Positions 17,661 to 24,870 of a DNA stretch of 36,547 nucleotides are shown piece after piece (within the stretch, counting starts at the first letter, position 1; each line of letters starts with the position of its first letter). Source of the DNA: Fibrobacter sp. (GTDB taxonomy: Bacteria > Fibrobacterota > Fibrobacteria > Fibrobacterales > Fibrobacteraceae). The notes under the pieces are model-generated. The model worked only from the letters and a program-made list of their open reading frames with translations, was not told the DNA's origin and searched no databases. The position numbers and the translations under genes are program-made. Where the stretch lies: NCBI GenBank assembly GCA_012511955.1, contig JAAZFC010000042.1:1-36547 (forward strand), given 5' to 3'.

Positions 17661-18470
17661 TTACAATTCCTCTTTAATATCAAAAGATACAGCGTTAGTA
17701 GCACTAAATTCATCACTACTAAAACCGCGGAAAAAGTTAGCCACTTCAGCTTCAGAGCTGTTTTTGGCAGCATTTAACGAACCATCAAACAAAACCTTAG
17801 CTTGGGAAAGAAATAAAACATCATCGGCAATGGTATCTATGGAATTTAATTCATGGGTAACCACCAACATAGTTATTCCTAATTCAGATCTTAACTTTAA
17901 TAATAGTTTATCTAATTCATTAGATGTAACTGGATCTAAACCAGCAGAAGGTTCGTCGCAAAATAAAATTTGCGGGTCTAAAATCATAGCACGAGCCAAA
18001 GCAGCTCTTTTGCGCATTCCCCCCGAAAGCTCTCCAGGCAAGCGATGCCAAGCGTGCAGCATAGAAACGCTTTCTAACTTTTGCGCCACCATTTCTCGTA
18101 AAATGTCTTCTTTAATTTCGGGATGATGCATACGCAAAGGCAAAGCCACATTTTCAGCCACAGTGATAGAACTGAGCAAAGCGCCATTTTGAAATAATAC
18201 TCCACACTGTTGGCGAACTTCTAGCGGAATGGGATCCACCCCCGCACGCAAATGATGCCCCAACAAATCTAAAGTTCCTCCCCACGCAACTTCTAAGCCT
18301 AAAATGTTATTGAGCAAAGTTGATTTACCACAACCTGAAGTGCCTAAAATTATGCGAATAGAACCAGGGGCCAAATCAAAGCTGATATCACTAAGCACTT
18401 CAAGAGTTCCGTATCCTGCGCGCATATTGCGCACAGATAAAACAGGAGAATTTGATTTATTTTCCGTCAC
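17661..18470 (-). CDS. MlaF-like ABC transporter ATP-binding protein
   Basis: This is a 269-residue ABC ATPase. Walker A is GTSGCGKST (residues 43-51), the signature is LSGGMRKR, and Walker B with the catalytic Glu is ILFCDEPSAGLDP, followed by the switch His in VVTHE. The variant LSGGM(R/K)KR with DEP(S/T)AGLDP is characteristic of the Mla/Mce-type ATPases (MlaF, Mkl, TGD3). It powers the lipid transporter with the permease encoded just upstream (9-bp gap) and the MCE protein downstream (1-bp gap). The last 30 residues (after FFRGFSSDE) form a short acidic tail, as in MlaF, where the C-terminal extension helps dimerisation. Confidence 0.93.
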   Translation of the reverse strand: MTENKSNSPVLSVRNMRAGYGTLEVLSDISFDLAPGSIRIILGTSGCGKSTLLNNILGLEVAWGGTLDLLGHHLRAGVDPIPLEVRQQCGVLFQNGALLSSITVAENVALPLRMHHPEIKEDILREMVAQKLESVSMLHAWHRLPGELSGGMRKRAALARAMILDPQILFCDEPSAGLDPVTSNELDKLLLKLRSELGITMLVVTHELNSIDTIADDVLFLSQAKVLFDGSLNAAKNSSEAEVANFFRGFSSDEFSATNAVSFDIKEEL

Positions 18471-18479
18471 AACTAAGCC

Positions 18480-19544
18480 TCAATAAAACACAAAGGAAAA
18501 CAACGCATCGGTGATAATTATTGCAGATATTGAAAAAACCACACATTGAGTGGTGGCTTTACCCACCGCATCGGCCCCACCACGCACAGAAAACCCCTTA
18601 TGGCTCGCCACTAAAACTATAATCCACCCAAAAACCAAAGCTTTTACACCGCATTGCCATATAAACTTAAGAGGAACCCCAGTCCGCAACTCGGAAAAGT
18701 ACAGTGAAGGAGGCAAGCCAGAATAAAAAACCGTAACCGCCAATCCTGCTAAAATACCCGCCAACACAGAAATGTATGTGAGGATAGGCACTGTAATGCT
18801 CATGGCTTTGAAGCGGGGGACCACCACAAAAGGTACGGGATGCACTCCCATGGTGCGCAGTGCTTTAACTTCTTCTTGTACCACCATAGACGCTATTTCT
18901 GCAGTAATAGCACTGCCCGAGCGCCCCGCCAAGATTATGGAAGTTATAAGGGGGCCTATTTCGGTAAACATAATAACCCCTATCCCCCGAGCCAAAAACA
19001 CCGAAGCTCCCAAAATTTCTAACTGAATGGCACTTTGTAAGGCTAAAGTTATACCTATCAGAAAGGAAAGAATAAAAACAATAGGTACGGCTTCGCTGCC
19101 CAGACGCAACATTTGCTTGGCGGTTCCTCGGGTGGGCAAAGCTGTTTTGTCGAAGCGCCCCAAAGTACTCCAGTAAATGGATTCAGTAAATAAATAAAAG
19201 ATGCTTTTTAGTTCTGCAAAAAGGTTATAAACAGCAGTTCCTACTTTTTCTACCCATGATACATGAACCTGCTGAGTGGTGGGGATTTCTAAATTAGGCA
19301 AAGATTGTAATTGCTTTTGCAAAGAAGGAGCGACATTTATTAACTGAAACTTTCTCCCTAAATTTTGCGCTTGCCGCTGCAAAACTACCAAAGCGGCAAG
19401 TTCCTCTGTATCTGCAGTTAATACCCCAGCACAATTCAAAATTACGCCCTGGTATTCCAAAGCAGCCAATACTGAACTTATCGAGGTACTCAGCTTTGTA
19501 CCCGTAACAAAGTCTATACTTTTTGGCTCCATTTTGTCTTTCAT
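18480..19544 (-). CDS. MlaE-family ABC permease with N-terminal STAS-like domain
   Basis: This 354-residue protein starts the MCE operon. Residues 1-95 look like a STAS domain (GVILNCAGVLTADTEELAALV, then a second half on QLINVAPSLQKQL). In E. coli the equivalent function is the separate protein MlaB, so here the permease and STAS regulator are fused. The MlaE core follows with its conserved loop TEIGPLITSIILAGRSGSAI, then AEIASMVVQEEVKALRTMGV, and five to six membrane helices ending SFVFY. It should sit in the inner membrane as a dimer with the MlaF-like ATPase. Two Met codons four apart (19544 and 19532) could start translation; neither has a clear ribosome binding site. A TATACT (19554-19559, minus strand) lies only about ten bases upstream, so the leader may be very short. 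Confidence 0.9.
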   Translation of the reverse strand: MKDKMEPKSIDFVTGTKLSTSISSVLAALEYQGVILNCAGVLTADTEELAALVVLQRQAQNLGRKFQLINVAPSLQKQLQSLPNLEIPTTQQVHVSWVEKVGTAVYNLFAELKSIFYLFTESIYWSTLGRFDKTALPTRGTAKQMLRLGSEAVPIVFILSFLIGITLALQSAIQLEILGASVFLARGIGVIMFTEIGPLITSIILAGRSGSAITAEIASMVVQEEVKALRTMGVHPVPFVVVPRFKAMSITVPILTYISVLAGILAGLAVTVFYSGLPPSLYFSELRTGVPLKFIWQCGVKALVFGWIIVLVASHKGFSVRGGADAVGKATTQCVVFSISAIIITDALFSFVFY

Positions 19545-19664
19545 TTTTTAAATAGTATAAATTTTCACGATGTAATACAGCTAATAACTGTTAAAGGTGT
19601 TATTCTACTCTACAAATCATATTAAATTTGTAATAAAATAAAGATAACTAAGGTTAATACAATA
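19545..19664. promoter_or_regulatory. Divergent promoter region between the MCE operon and icd
   Basis: This 120-bp AT-rich gap serves both divergent transcripts. On the minus strand a TATACT (19554-19559) could be the -10 of the MCE operon. On the plus strand several AT-rich -10-like hexamers lie before icd, but no -35 of good quality is seen. A short inverted repeat, ACAAAT...ATTTGT with an 8-base spacer, sits at about 19611-19630 and could bind a regulator. The evidence is weak. Confidence 0.3.
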
Positions 19665-20993
19665 ATGAGTACTTTTTCTAAAATTAAAATTCCCGCCCAC
19701 GGGCAAGCTATAACCCTTAATGCGAAACACGAATTAATAGTTCCCGACCAACCAATTGTTCCTTTTATCGAAGGAGATGGCACTGGACCCGATATTTGGC
19801 GTTCTGCAGTAAAAGTTTTAGATGCTGCGGTGGAAAAAGCCTATCAAGGGAAAAAGAAAATCGCTTGGATGGAAGTTTATGCCGGTGAAAAAGCCAACGA
19901 AGTTTATGGCCCCAACACTTGGCTTCCTGCAGAAACCCTAGAAGCTTTTAAAAAGTTTTTGGTGGGGATCAAAGGGCCTTTAACCACTCCTGTAGGTGGT
20001 GGAATCACTTCTTTGAATGTAGCCTTGCGTCAACAATTGGACTTATTTGTGTGTTTGCGACCAGTAAAGTATTACAGCGGCACTCCTTCCCCAGTAAAAC
20101 ACCCCGAAAAAGTGGATATGGTGATTTTTAGGGAAAATACTGAAGATATTTATGCGGGTATTGAATGGGCAGGTGGCACCGATGAAGCCCAAAAAGTCTT
20201 AGACTTTGTACAAAAGGAATTTCCAGAATTTTTTGCTAAAATCCGTTTTGGCAACCAAGAGAAATCCGAAGAATACTGGGCACAAACCGATCTTAAAGAA
20301 GATACAAGCTTAAATGTGGGCTTAGGACTTAAACCAGTAAGTCGCACTGGCACCGCACGATTGGTCCATAGTGCTATCCAATATGCCATTGAAAATCAGC
20401 GTAAATCCGTAACTTTTGTGCACAAAGGCAATATTATGAAGTTCACCGAAGGTGCTTTCCGCGATTGGGGCTACCAAGTGGCCAAAGAGCATTTTGGTGC
20501 GGTGGAAATTGACGGCGGCCCTTGGTGTGCCATCCCCGAAGGCAAACCAGGTGCAGGCATTGTGATTAAAGATGCCATTGCCGATATTGCTTTGCAACAA
20601 GTGCTCACTCGCCCCGAAGAATTTGATGTCATTGCTACGCTAAACTTGAATGGCGACTACATTTCCGATGCGCTAGCGGCGCAAGTGGGAGGAATTGGCA
20701 TCGCACCTGGGGGGAATATAAACTACACCACAGGACATGCTATTTTTGAAGCCACCCATGGCACTGCTCCCAAATATGCCAACCAAGACAAGGTGAACCC
20801 TGGGTCGGTGATTTTATCCGGCGAAATGATGCTGCGCCACTTAGGCTGGAACGAAGCAGCTGATTTAATCAACAAAGGTTTAGGCGGAGCAATTAACGCC
20901 AAAGCTGTAACTTATGATTTTGCTCGTCTTATGGACGATGCCACAGAAATTAGCTGTTCAGAATTTGGTCAAAGAATTATCGATAACTTTTAA
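19665..20993 (+). CDS. icd: NADP-dependent isocitrate dehydrogenase
   Basis: This 442-residue enzyme oxidises isocitrate to 2-oxoglutarate and CO2 in the TCA cycle. The sequence follows the E. coli type closely: [12 protein letters not shown] near the N-terminus, [20 protein letters not shown] around the substrate/phosphorylation serine, [16 protein letters not shown], and the late [16 protein letters not shown]. In the last motif the Lys-Tyr pair and the following Val, and further on the Tyr and Arg of VTYDFARLM, match the residues that select NADP over NAD in the E. coli enzyme. It is somewhat longer than the E. coli protein (416). It diverges from the MCE operon and is followed by a hairpin shared with gltA, so citrate synthase and Icd lie tail to tail. 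Confidence 0.96.
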   Translation: MSTFSKIKIPAHGQAITLNAKHELIVPDQPIVPFIEGDGTGPDIWRSAVKVLDAAVEKAYQGKKKIAWMEVYAGEKANEVYGPNTWLPAETLEAFKKFLVGIKGPLTTPVGGGITSLNVALRQQLDLFVCLRPVKYYSGTPSPVKHPEKVDMVIFRENTEDIYAGIEWAGGTDEAQKVLDFVQKEFPEFFAKIRFGNQEKSEEYWAQTDLKEDTSLNVGLGLKPVSRTGTARLVHSAIQYAIENQRKSVTFVHKGNIMKFTEGAFRDWGYQVAKEHFGAVEIDGGPWCAIPEGKPGAGIVIKDAIADIALQQVLTRPEEFDVIATLNLNGDYISDALAAQVGGIGIAPGGNINYTTGHAIFEATHGTAPKYANQDKVNPGSVILSGEMMLRHLGWNEAADLINKGLGGAINAKAVTYDFARLMDDATEISCSEFGQRIIDNF

Positions 20994-21003
20994 AAATAGT
21001 GGG

Positions 21004-21031
21004 GTGGCGCTACTAAAGCGCCACTTAATTA
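21004..21031 (+). terminator. Hairpin terminator between convergent icd and gltA
   Basis: A perfect 8-bp stem, GTGGCGCT (21004-21011) with AGCGCCAC (21017-21024), has a 5-base loop. It is followed on the plus strand by a broken T-rich tail (TTAATTATCTTTTT) and on the minus strand by ACTATTTTTA. It lies between the two stop codons and may end transcription from both sides, though neither U-tract is ideal. Confidence 0.7.
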
Positions 21032-21036
21032 TCTTT

Positions 21037-22329
21037 TTAATAGCGTTCGTCCATAGGAACATAACTTCTTTCTAACAAGCCTGTATAAACTTGACGAGGG
21101 CGACCTATTTTGAAATTAGGATCGTCGTGCATTTCTTTCCAATGGGCAATCCAGCCGGGCAAACGACCAATGGCAAACATTACGGTAAACATATTCACCG
21201 GAATACCAATGGCGCGATACAATATTCCCGAATAGAAGTCCACATTGGGGTACAACTTGCGTTCGATAAAATAATCATCATTGAGCGCTCTTTGTTCCAA
21301 TTCGTAGGCAATATCTAAGAGAGGATCATTAATATTACGCTCAGCAAACACTTTTGCCACCAAGTTTTTCAGCACTTTGGCCCGGGGATCATAACTTTTA
21401 TAAATGCGATGTCCAAAGCCAAAAAGCTTAAAAGAATCATTTTTGTCTTTAGCCCTATCCATAACTTGGTCTATGCTCATTCCCGACTCTTGAATTTGCA
21501 GTAAAGTTTCAATGGCTGCTTGGTTAGCCCCTCCGTGTAAAGGCCCCCACAAAGCGTTAATTCCCGCACAAACCGAGGCGTACAAATTCGCTTTAGAACT
21601 CCCCACCAAACGCACGGTAGAAGTGGAGCAATTCTGCTCGTGATCCGCATGGATTATCAGCAAAGCGTTAAGCACTTTTTCTAAAAGAGGATCTTCGTCA
21701 TAGGGTTTGGCATGACTGTGAAACATCATATTCAAAAAATTTGAGCAATAGCTTTTTTTGGCATCGGGATATACAAAAGGCTCACCAATGCTCTTTTTAT
21801 AAGAGAAAGCAGCTATGGTGCGTACTTTAGAAATCAAACGCGCCACCATTAAATCAAAATCTTCGCTATCGCTTTCTTCAGCGTAATATTTGGGATCATA
21901 AAGCGCCAAAGCATTGACCATGGAAGATAAGATACCCATAGGATGCGCCATGGGGGGAATCCCCACAAAAAAGTGAAGCATATCTTCGTGCACCAAAGCA
22001 TTTTGAGTAAGCATACGTCTAAAATTCGCCAACTGCTCGTAGTTTGGCAATTCACCATAAATTAACAAGTAAGCTGTTTCTGGAAAGGTGGCATTTTCGG
22101 CCAATTGCTCTATGGGATAACCCCTATAGCGTAAAACACCATTATTTCCATCTATATATGCGATGGAACTGGTGGTAGAACCAGTATTTTGATAACCTAC
22201 ATCTAAAGTTATAAGTCCAGTTTCAGCCCTTAAGCGGCTAATGTCCATGGCAATATCATTTTCTGTGCCAATCATCACTGGTAATTCGTAAGATTTGTTC
22301 TTGTATTTTAGTTCAACTTTATCTGACAT
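21037..22329 (-). CDS. gltA: Citrate synthase (type II, E. coli-like)
   Basis: The frame opens at 22368, but GGAGAG stands seven bases before the ATG at 22329, giving MSDKVELKYK and 430 residues, which fits the family (427 in E. coli). The enzyme condenses acetyl-CoA and oxaloacetate to citrate at the entry of the TCA cycle. Catalytic residues are visible: the His of WGPLHGGANQAAIETL, the His of FGFGHRIYKSYDPRAK, and the Asp of NVDFYSGI. The N-terminal small beta domain typical of the NADH-sensitive hexameric type is present. It lies tail to tail with icd, so two consecutive enzymes of the oxidative TCA branch are neighbours separated only by aconitase, which is not in the window. Confidence 0.96.
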   Translation of the reverse strand: MSDKVELKYKNKSYELPVMIGTENDIAMDISRLRAETGLITLDVGYQNTGSTTSSIAYIDGNNGVLRYRGYPIEQLAENATFPETAYLLIYGELPNYEQLANFRRMLTQNALVHEDMLHFFVGIPPMAHPMGILSSMVNALALYDPKYYAEESDSEDFDLMVARLISKVRTIAAFSYKKSIGEPFVYPDAKKSYCSNFLNMMFHSHAKPYDEDPLLEKVLNALLIIHADHEQNCSTSTVRLVGSSKANLYASVCAGINALWGPLHGGANQAAIETLLQIQESGMSIDQVMDRAKDKNDSFKLFGFGHRIYKSYDPRAKVLKNLVAKVFAERNINDPLLDIAYELEQRALNDDYFIERKLYPNVDFYSGILYRAIGIPVNMFTVMFAIGRLPGWIAHWKEMHDDPNFKIGRPRQVYTGLLERSYVPMDERY

Positions 22330-22398
22330 AATTCTCTCCAATTTAGAGCAATTTAGCATTTTACTCATATTTTAATGATAAAAGCTTAAATTACTCCG

Positions 22399-23514
22399 CT
22401 AAAAGCCTGCTTTTTGGGAACCAGCTGCACGAAAAAGACGGTCATTGATTGCAAGTCCTAGACTTTCTTCGGGGAGAGCCACCGCCACAATTCTTTTTAC
22501 TGGCAAAGCATCTAATTTACGCATATAGGCATATAAATTCACCGCCGCTTGGGATAAATCTCCCGTAGGAGAAAGCTCTTTGCACACATAAAAATCTTTT
22601 AAGCCCGACTCTTTTTGCAACAACAGCAAAGCGCTTTCCTGACGCCAAGTTCTATCCTGGGGCAAAGCTTGAATGCTAGGATAAAAAAGCATGGCTTTTT
22701 GGGGTGCATAATGGGATGCTGTGGTGCCGGGGGCAGGCAGCGGTTTAGAAACTCTCGTGGAATTTTCCGCTGCCTCGGTGGGAGCTTCCAGCTGATTTTC
22801 AGCGGTGGAGGCGGTGGAGGCGCCGGCTTCGGCAATGCTGTTTTCGGCGGTGGAGGCGGTGGAGGCGCCGGCTTCGGCTACGGGAACTCCCACTTGAATT
22901 TCCCCAATGATGTCTTGAATTGCTTCAAGGGGAATTCCCCCCGGCCGCAACAATACCACGCTTTCGTCCCAGAAAGCGACGATGGTGGATTCAACACCCA
23001 CACTACACGCTCCACCATCGATCACCCCATCGATGCGGCCATGCAACTGTTGCCACACTGCCTCAGCGGAGGTGGGGCTGATTTTCCCAAATAAATTGGC
23101 GCTGGGCGCGGCTAAAGGGAAACCGCTTTCGGCAATTATGCGACGCGCTAAATCATGGTCGGGGCAACGCACCGCCACTGTGGGTAATCCGGCGCTAATC
23201 AAGTCAGAAATGCTCTTTTTTTTGGGTAAAACCACAGATAATGGCCCCGGCCAAAATTTATCCATCAATTTTTGGGCCTTGGCCGGAACAAATTCCGCCA
23301 CTAATTCCACCTGTTCGGCATGGGATAAATGCACAATTAGGGGATCGAAAAAAGGACGCTTTTTGGCGGCAAAAATCTCAGCTATGGCATTGGGCATATC
23401 TGCCCGAGCAGCCAAACCATACACCGTTTCAGTGGGAATAGCCACCACTCCCCCACCGCGTAAAATTTCTATACCACGAGGGAGAGAAATAATGCCGTGG
23501 GGAGAATCATTCAT
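22399..23514 (-). CDS. L-threonylcarbamoyladenylate synthase, Sua5 type (YrdC + Sua5 domains)
   Basis: This 371-residue protein makes threonylcarbamoyl-AMP from Thr, bicarbonate and ATP for tRNA t6A37 modification. The YrdC domain (about 1-205) shows IPTETVYGLAA, KKRPFFDPL, AAPSANLFGKISPT and GVESTIV. The C-terminal Sua5 domain (about 262-371) opens with PAPGTTASHYAP and ends with LGLAINDRLFRAA. The linker between them (about 210-260) is unusual: an Ala/Ser/Thr/Glu-rich stretch containing two copies of a 15-residue unit (AEAGASTASTAEN plus two). Its DNA is far more GC-rich than the rest of the gene. The start overlaps the stop of the aminotransferase gene by one base (TAATG), so the two are translationally coupled. 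The single-domain TsaC type is excluded by the second domain. Confidence 0.92.
   Translation of the reverse strand: MNDSPHGIISLPRGIEILRGGGVVAIPTETVYGLAARADMPNAIAEIFAAKKRPFFDPLIVHLSHAEQVELVAEFVPAKAQKLMDKFWPGPLSVVLPKKKSISDLISAGLPTVAVRCPDHDLARRIIAESGFPLAAPSANLFGKISPTSAEAVWQQLHGRIDGVIDGGACSVGVESTIVAFWDESVVLLRPGGIPLEAIQDIIGEIQVGVPVAEAGASTASTAENSIAEAGASTASTAENQLEAPTEAAENSTRVSKPLPAPGTTASHYAPQKAMLFYPSIQALPQDRTWRQESALLLLQKESGLKDFYVCKELSPTGDLSQAAVNLYAYMRKLDALPVKRIVAVALPEESLGLAINDRLFRAAGSQKAGF
22796..22885 (-). repeat. Two tandem 45-bp repeats in the Sua5 linker
   Basis: Units at 22796-22840 and 22841-22885 share about the first 38 bases with one mismatch and then diverge. Within each unit a 9-bp GGTGGAGGC element is itself doubled. 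They encode the repeated AEAGASTASTAEN segment. Because the unit is a multiple of three bases, gain or loss of copies keeps the frame. Confidence 0.85.
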
Positions 23515-24809
23515 TAGCCTTTAACCTTTTGCACCGCCGCATGGAGGTTAGCAAATAGTTGCTCAATTTTAGTATGGGCTACTGCAGAAAATGCTAAACG
23601 CACTAAACCAGAAAGCACTATAACTCCAGTGCTGAAATCCTTGATCAGCACTTGACGCACAGTTTCGGGGTCAGCACCGTTTAAGCGCACGCACATAAAA
23701 TAACCCGAATTAAAGGGCATGGGTGTAAAACTTTCGGCGTATTCGGGATGGGCAGCTAAAACTTCAATAATTTTGTCAAAACGACGGCGTAATATGGCAA
23801 ATTTCTGAGCTTTTTGTTCAGCGTAATTTTCTTTTTCATAACCTTTAAGCAAAGTGGCTTGGGAAATACTCGAAGCGTTAGAAATAGTCCCCCGCACCAC
23901 TCCTGCAGCCTTATTTTCTAAAGCTTTTAACTGCACTTCCGTGGCGTTTTTAAAAGCAAAAGTGATAAAACCCACTCTAAAACCCCACACATAATCTTCT
24001 TTGGTGGGGCCGTCTAATTTGACCGCTAAAATATTTTCGTGCAAATCTGCTAAAGGGGCAAAAAGCGATTCCTTTATTACTTCGTCATTGTAAGCTAAGC
24101 CAAAATAAGCGTCATCTAACAAAACTACCACCTGATTGCCTGCATCGGCGGATTTTTTAAGCACTGCTATAATTTCGTCAGCTTCTTTTTGAGTGATGGT
24201 ATAACCCGTGGGATTGTTGGGGAAATTAAGTAATAGCACTTTTTTGCCCACAGGCCCTGCTAAAGCTTGGGCCAAGGCATTGACATTATAACTATCACCG
24301 TCATAAGTGTTGTAAAACTTTAGTTTAGCACCATAAGCTTCGGTAAATACAAGCTCGTAGTTATCCCAGAATAGATCGGGCAAAATCACTTGATCTTCGG
24401 GATCTAAAAATAAGTATCCTGCCACGGACAAACCGTGGGTTAAGGCCGAAGTAACCACGGGCTGACTAAAGCTTTTCTCTGCTAAACTGGGGTTTTTTTC
24501 CACCATTAATTTTCGCCACATAGTGCGCAATTTAGGAGAGCCAAAACTAGGCATATACAAAAAGCTTTCCGAGGGCAAATTGATGGTTTCTTCCATACAC
24601 TCCAAAGAAAGCGGAGAGCCATCCTCTTCGATAGCAGTGCCAATGGTGGCATTTATAGTGGTAGATTTAGCTTCAGCACTTTGACCTAAAATTCCCTTAG
24701 AAGGAAAATAAGCAGTTTTTCCTCGTTGAGAAAGCATATTGTAAATAAGGCAACCATCTGCAGACAATTCTGCGTTAAGTGCAAGGGCTAAAGCATTAGT
24801 TTGGGGCAT
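23514..24809 (-). CDS. PLP-dependent class I/II aminotransferase
   Basis: This 431-residue protein has a fold-type I aminotransferase pattern. LLNFPNNPTGYTI is the conserved region around the PLP-binding Asn. VVLLDDAYFGLAY gives the Asp and Tyr that contact the cofactor. AVKLDGPTKEDYVWGFRVGF holds the probable Schiff-base Lys (of TKE) and the phosphate-binding Arg. RLAFSAV near the C-terminus holds the Arg that usually binds the substrate carboxylate. The substrate is uncertain; aspartate or aromatic amino acids are typical of this class. The gene is the first of a two-gene operon with the Sua5 gene (TAATG overlap). AGGAG lies six bases before the ATG, and a good promoter lies just upstream. 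No other biosynthetic genes are adjacent, so the pathway cannot be inferred from context. Confidence 0.88.
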   Translation of the reverse strand: MPQTNALALALNAELSADGCLIYNMLSQRGKTAYFPSKGILGQSAEAKSTTINATIGTAIEEDGSPLSLECMEETINLPSESFLYMPSFGSPKLRTMWRKLMVEKNPSLAEKSFSQPVVTSALTHGLSVAGYLFLDPEDQVILPDLFWDNYELVFTEAYGAKLKFYNTYDGDSYNVNALAQALAGPVGKKVLLLNFPNNPTGYTITQKEADEIIAVLKKSADAGNQVVVLLDDAYFGLAYNDEVIKESLFAPLADLHENILAVKLDGPTKEDYVWGFRVGFITFAFKNATEVQLKALENKAAGVVRGTISNASSISQATLLKGYEKENYAEQKAQKFAILRRRFDKIIEVLAAHPEYAESFTPMPFNSGYFMCVRLNGADPETVRQVLIKDFSTGVIVLSGLVRLAFSAVAHTKIEQLFANLHAAVQKVKG

Positions 24810-24833
24810 AAATTCTCCTATAATATGAGCGCA

Positions 24834-24862
24834 ATAATCAAAAAAAAAACTGGTTATGTCAA
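24834..24862 (-). promoter_or_regulatory. Sigma-70-like promoter of the aminotransferase-Sua5 operon, with a 10-bp A/T tract in the spacer
   Basis: On the minus strand a perfect TTGACA (24862 down to 24857) is separated by exactly 17 bases from GATTAT (24839 down to 24834), which matches four of six consensus positions. Transcription would start about 18-20 bases before the ATG at 24809, with AGGAG between. The spacer contains an uninterrupted run of ten A on the plus strand (24840-24849), so slippage would change the -35/-10 distance. Confidence 0.6.
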
Positions 24863-24870
24863 TTTAAAAA

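Noticed and set aside
17660-17773. Upstream start for the MCE gene at 17773
   Set aside because: It would overlap the ATPase gene by over 110 bases; AGAGGA at the right distance supports 17659.
22615-23094. Plus-strand open frame coding a Gly-rich protein opposite the Sua5 gene
   Set aside because: It is the antisense shadow of the GC-rich linker repeat; the minus-strand frame has clear YrdC and Sua5 motifs, and the plus frame has no ribosome binding site or homology that I can see.
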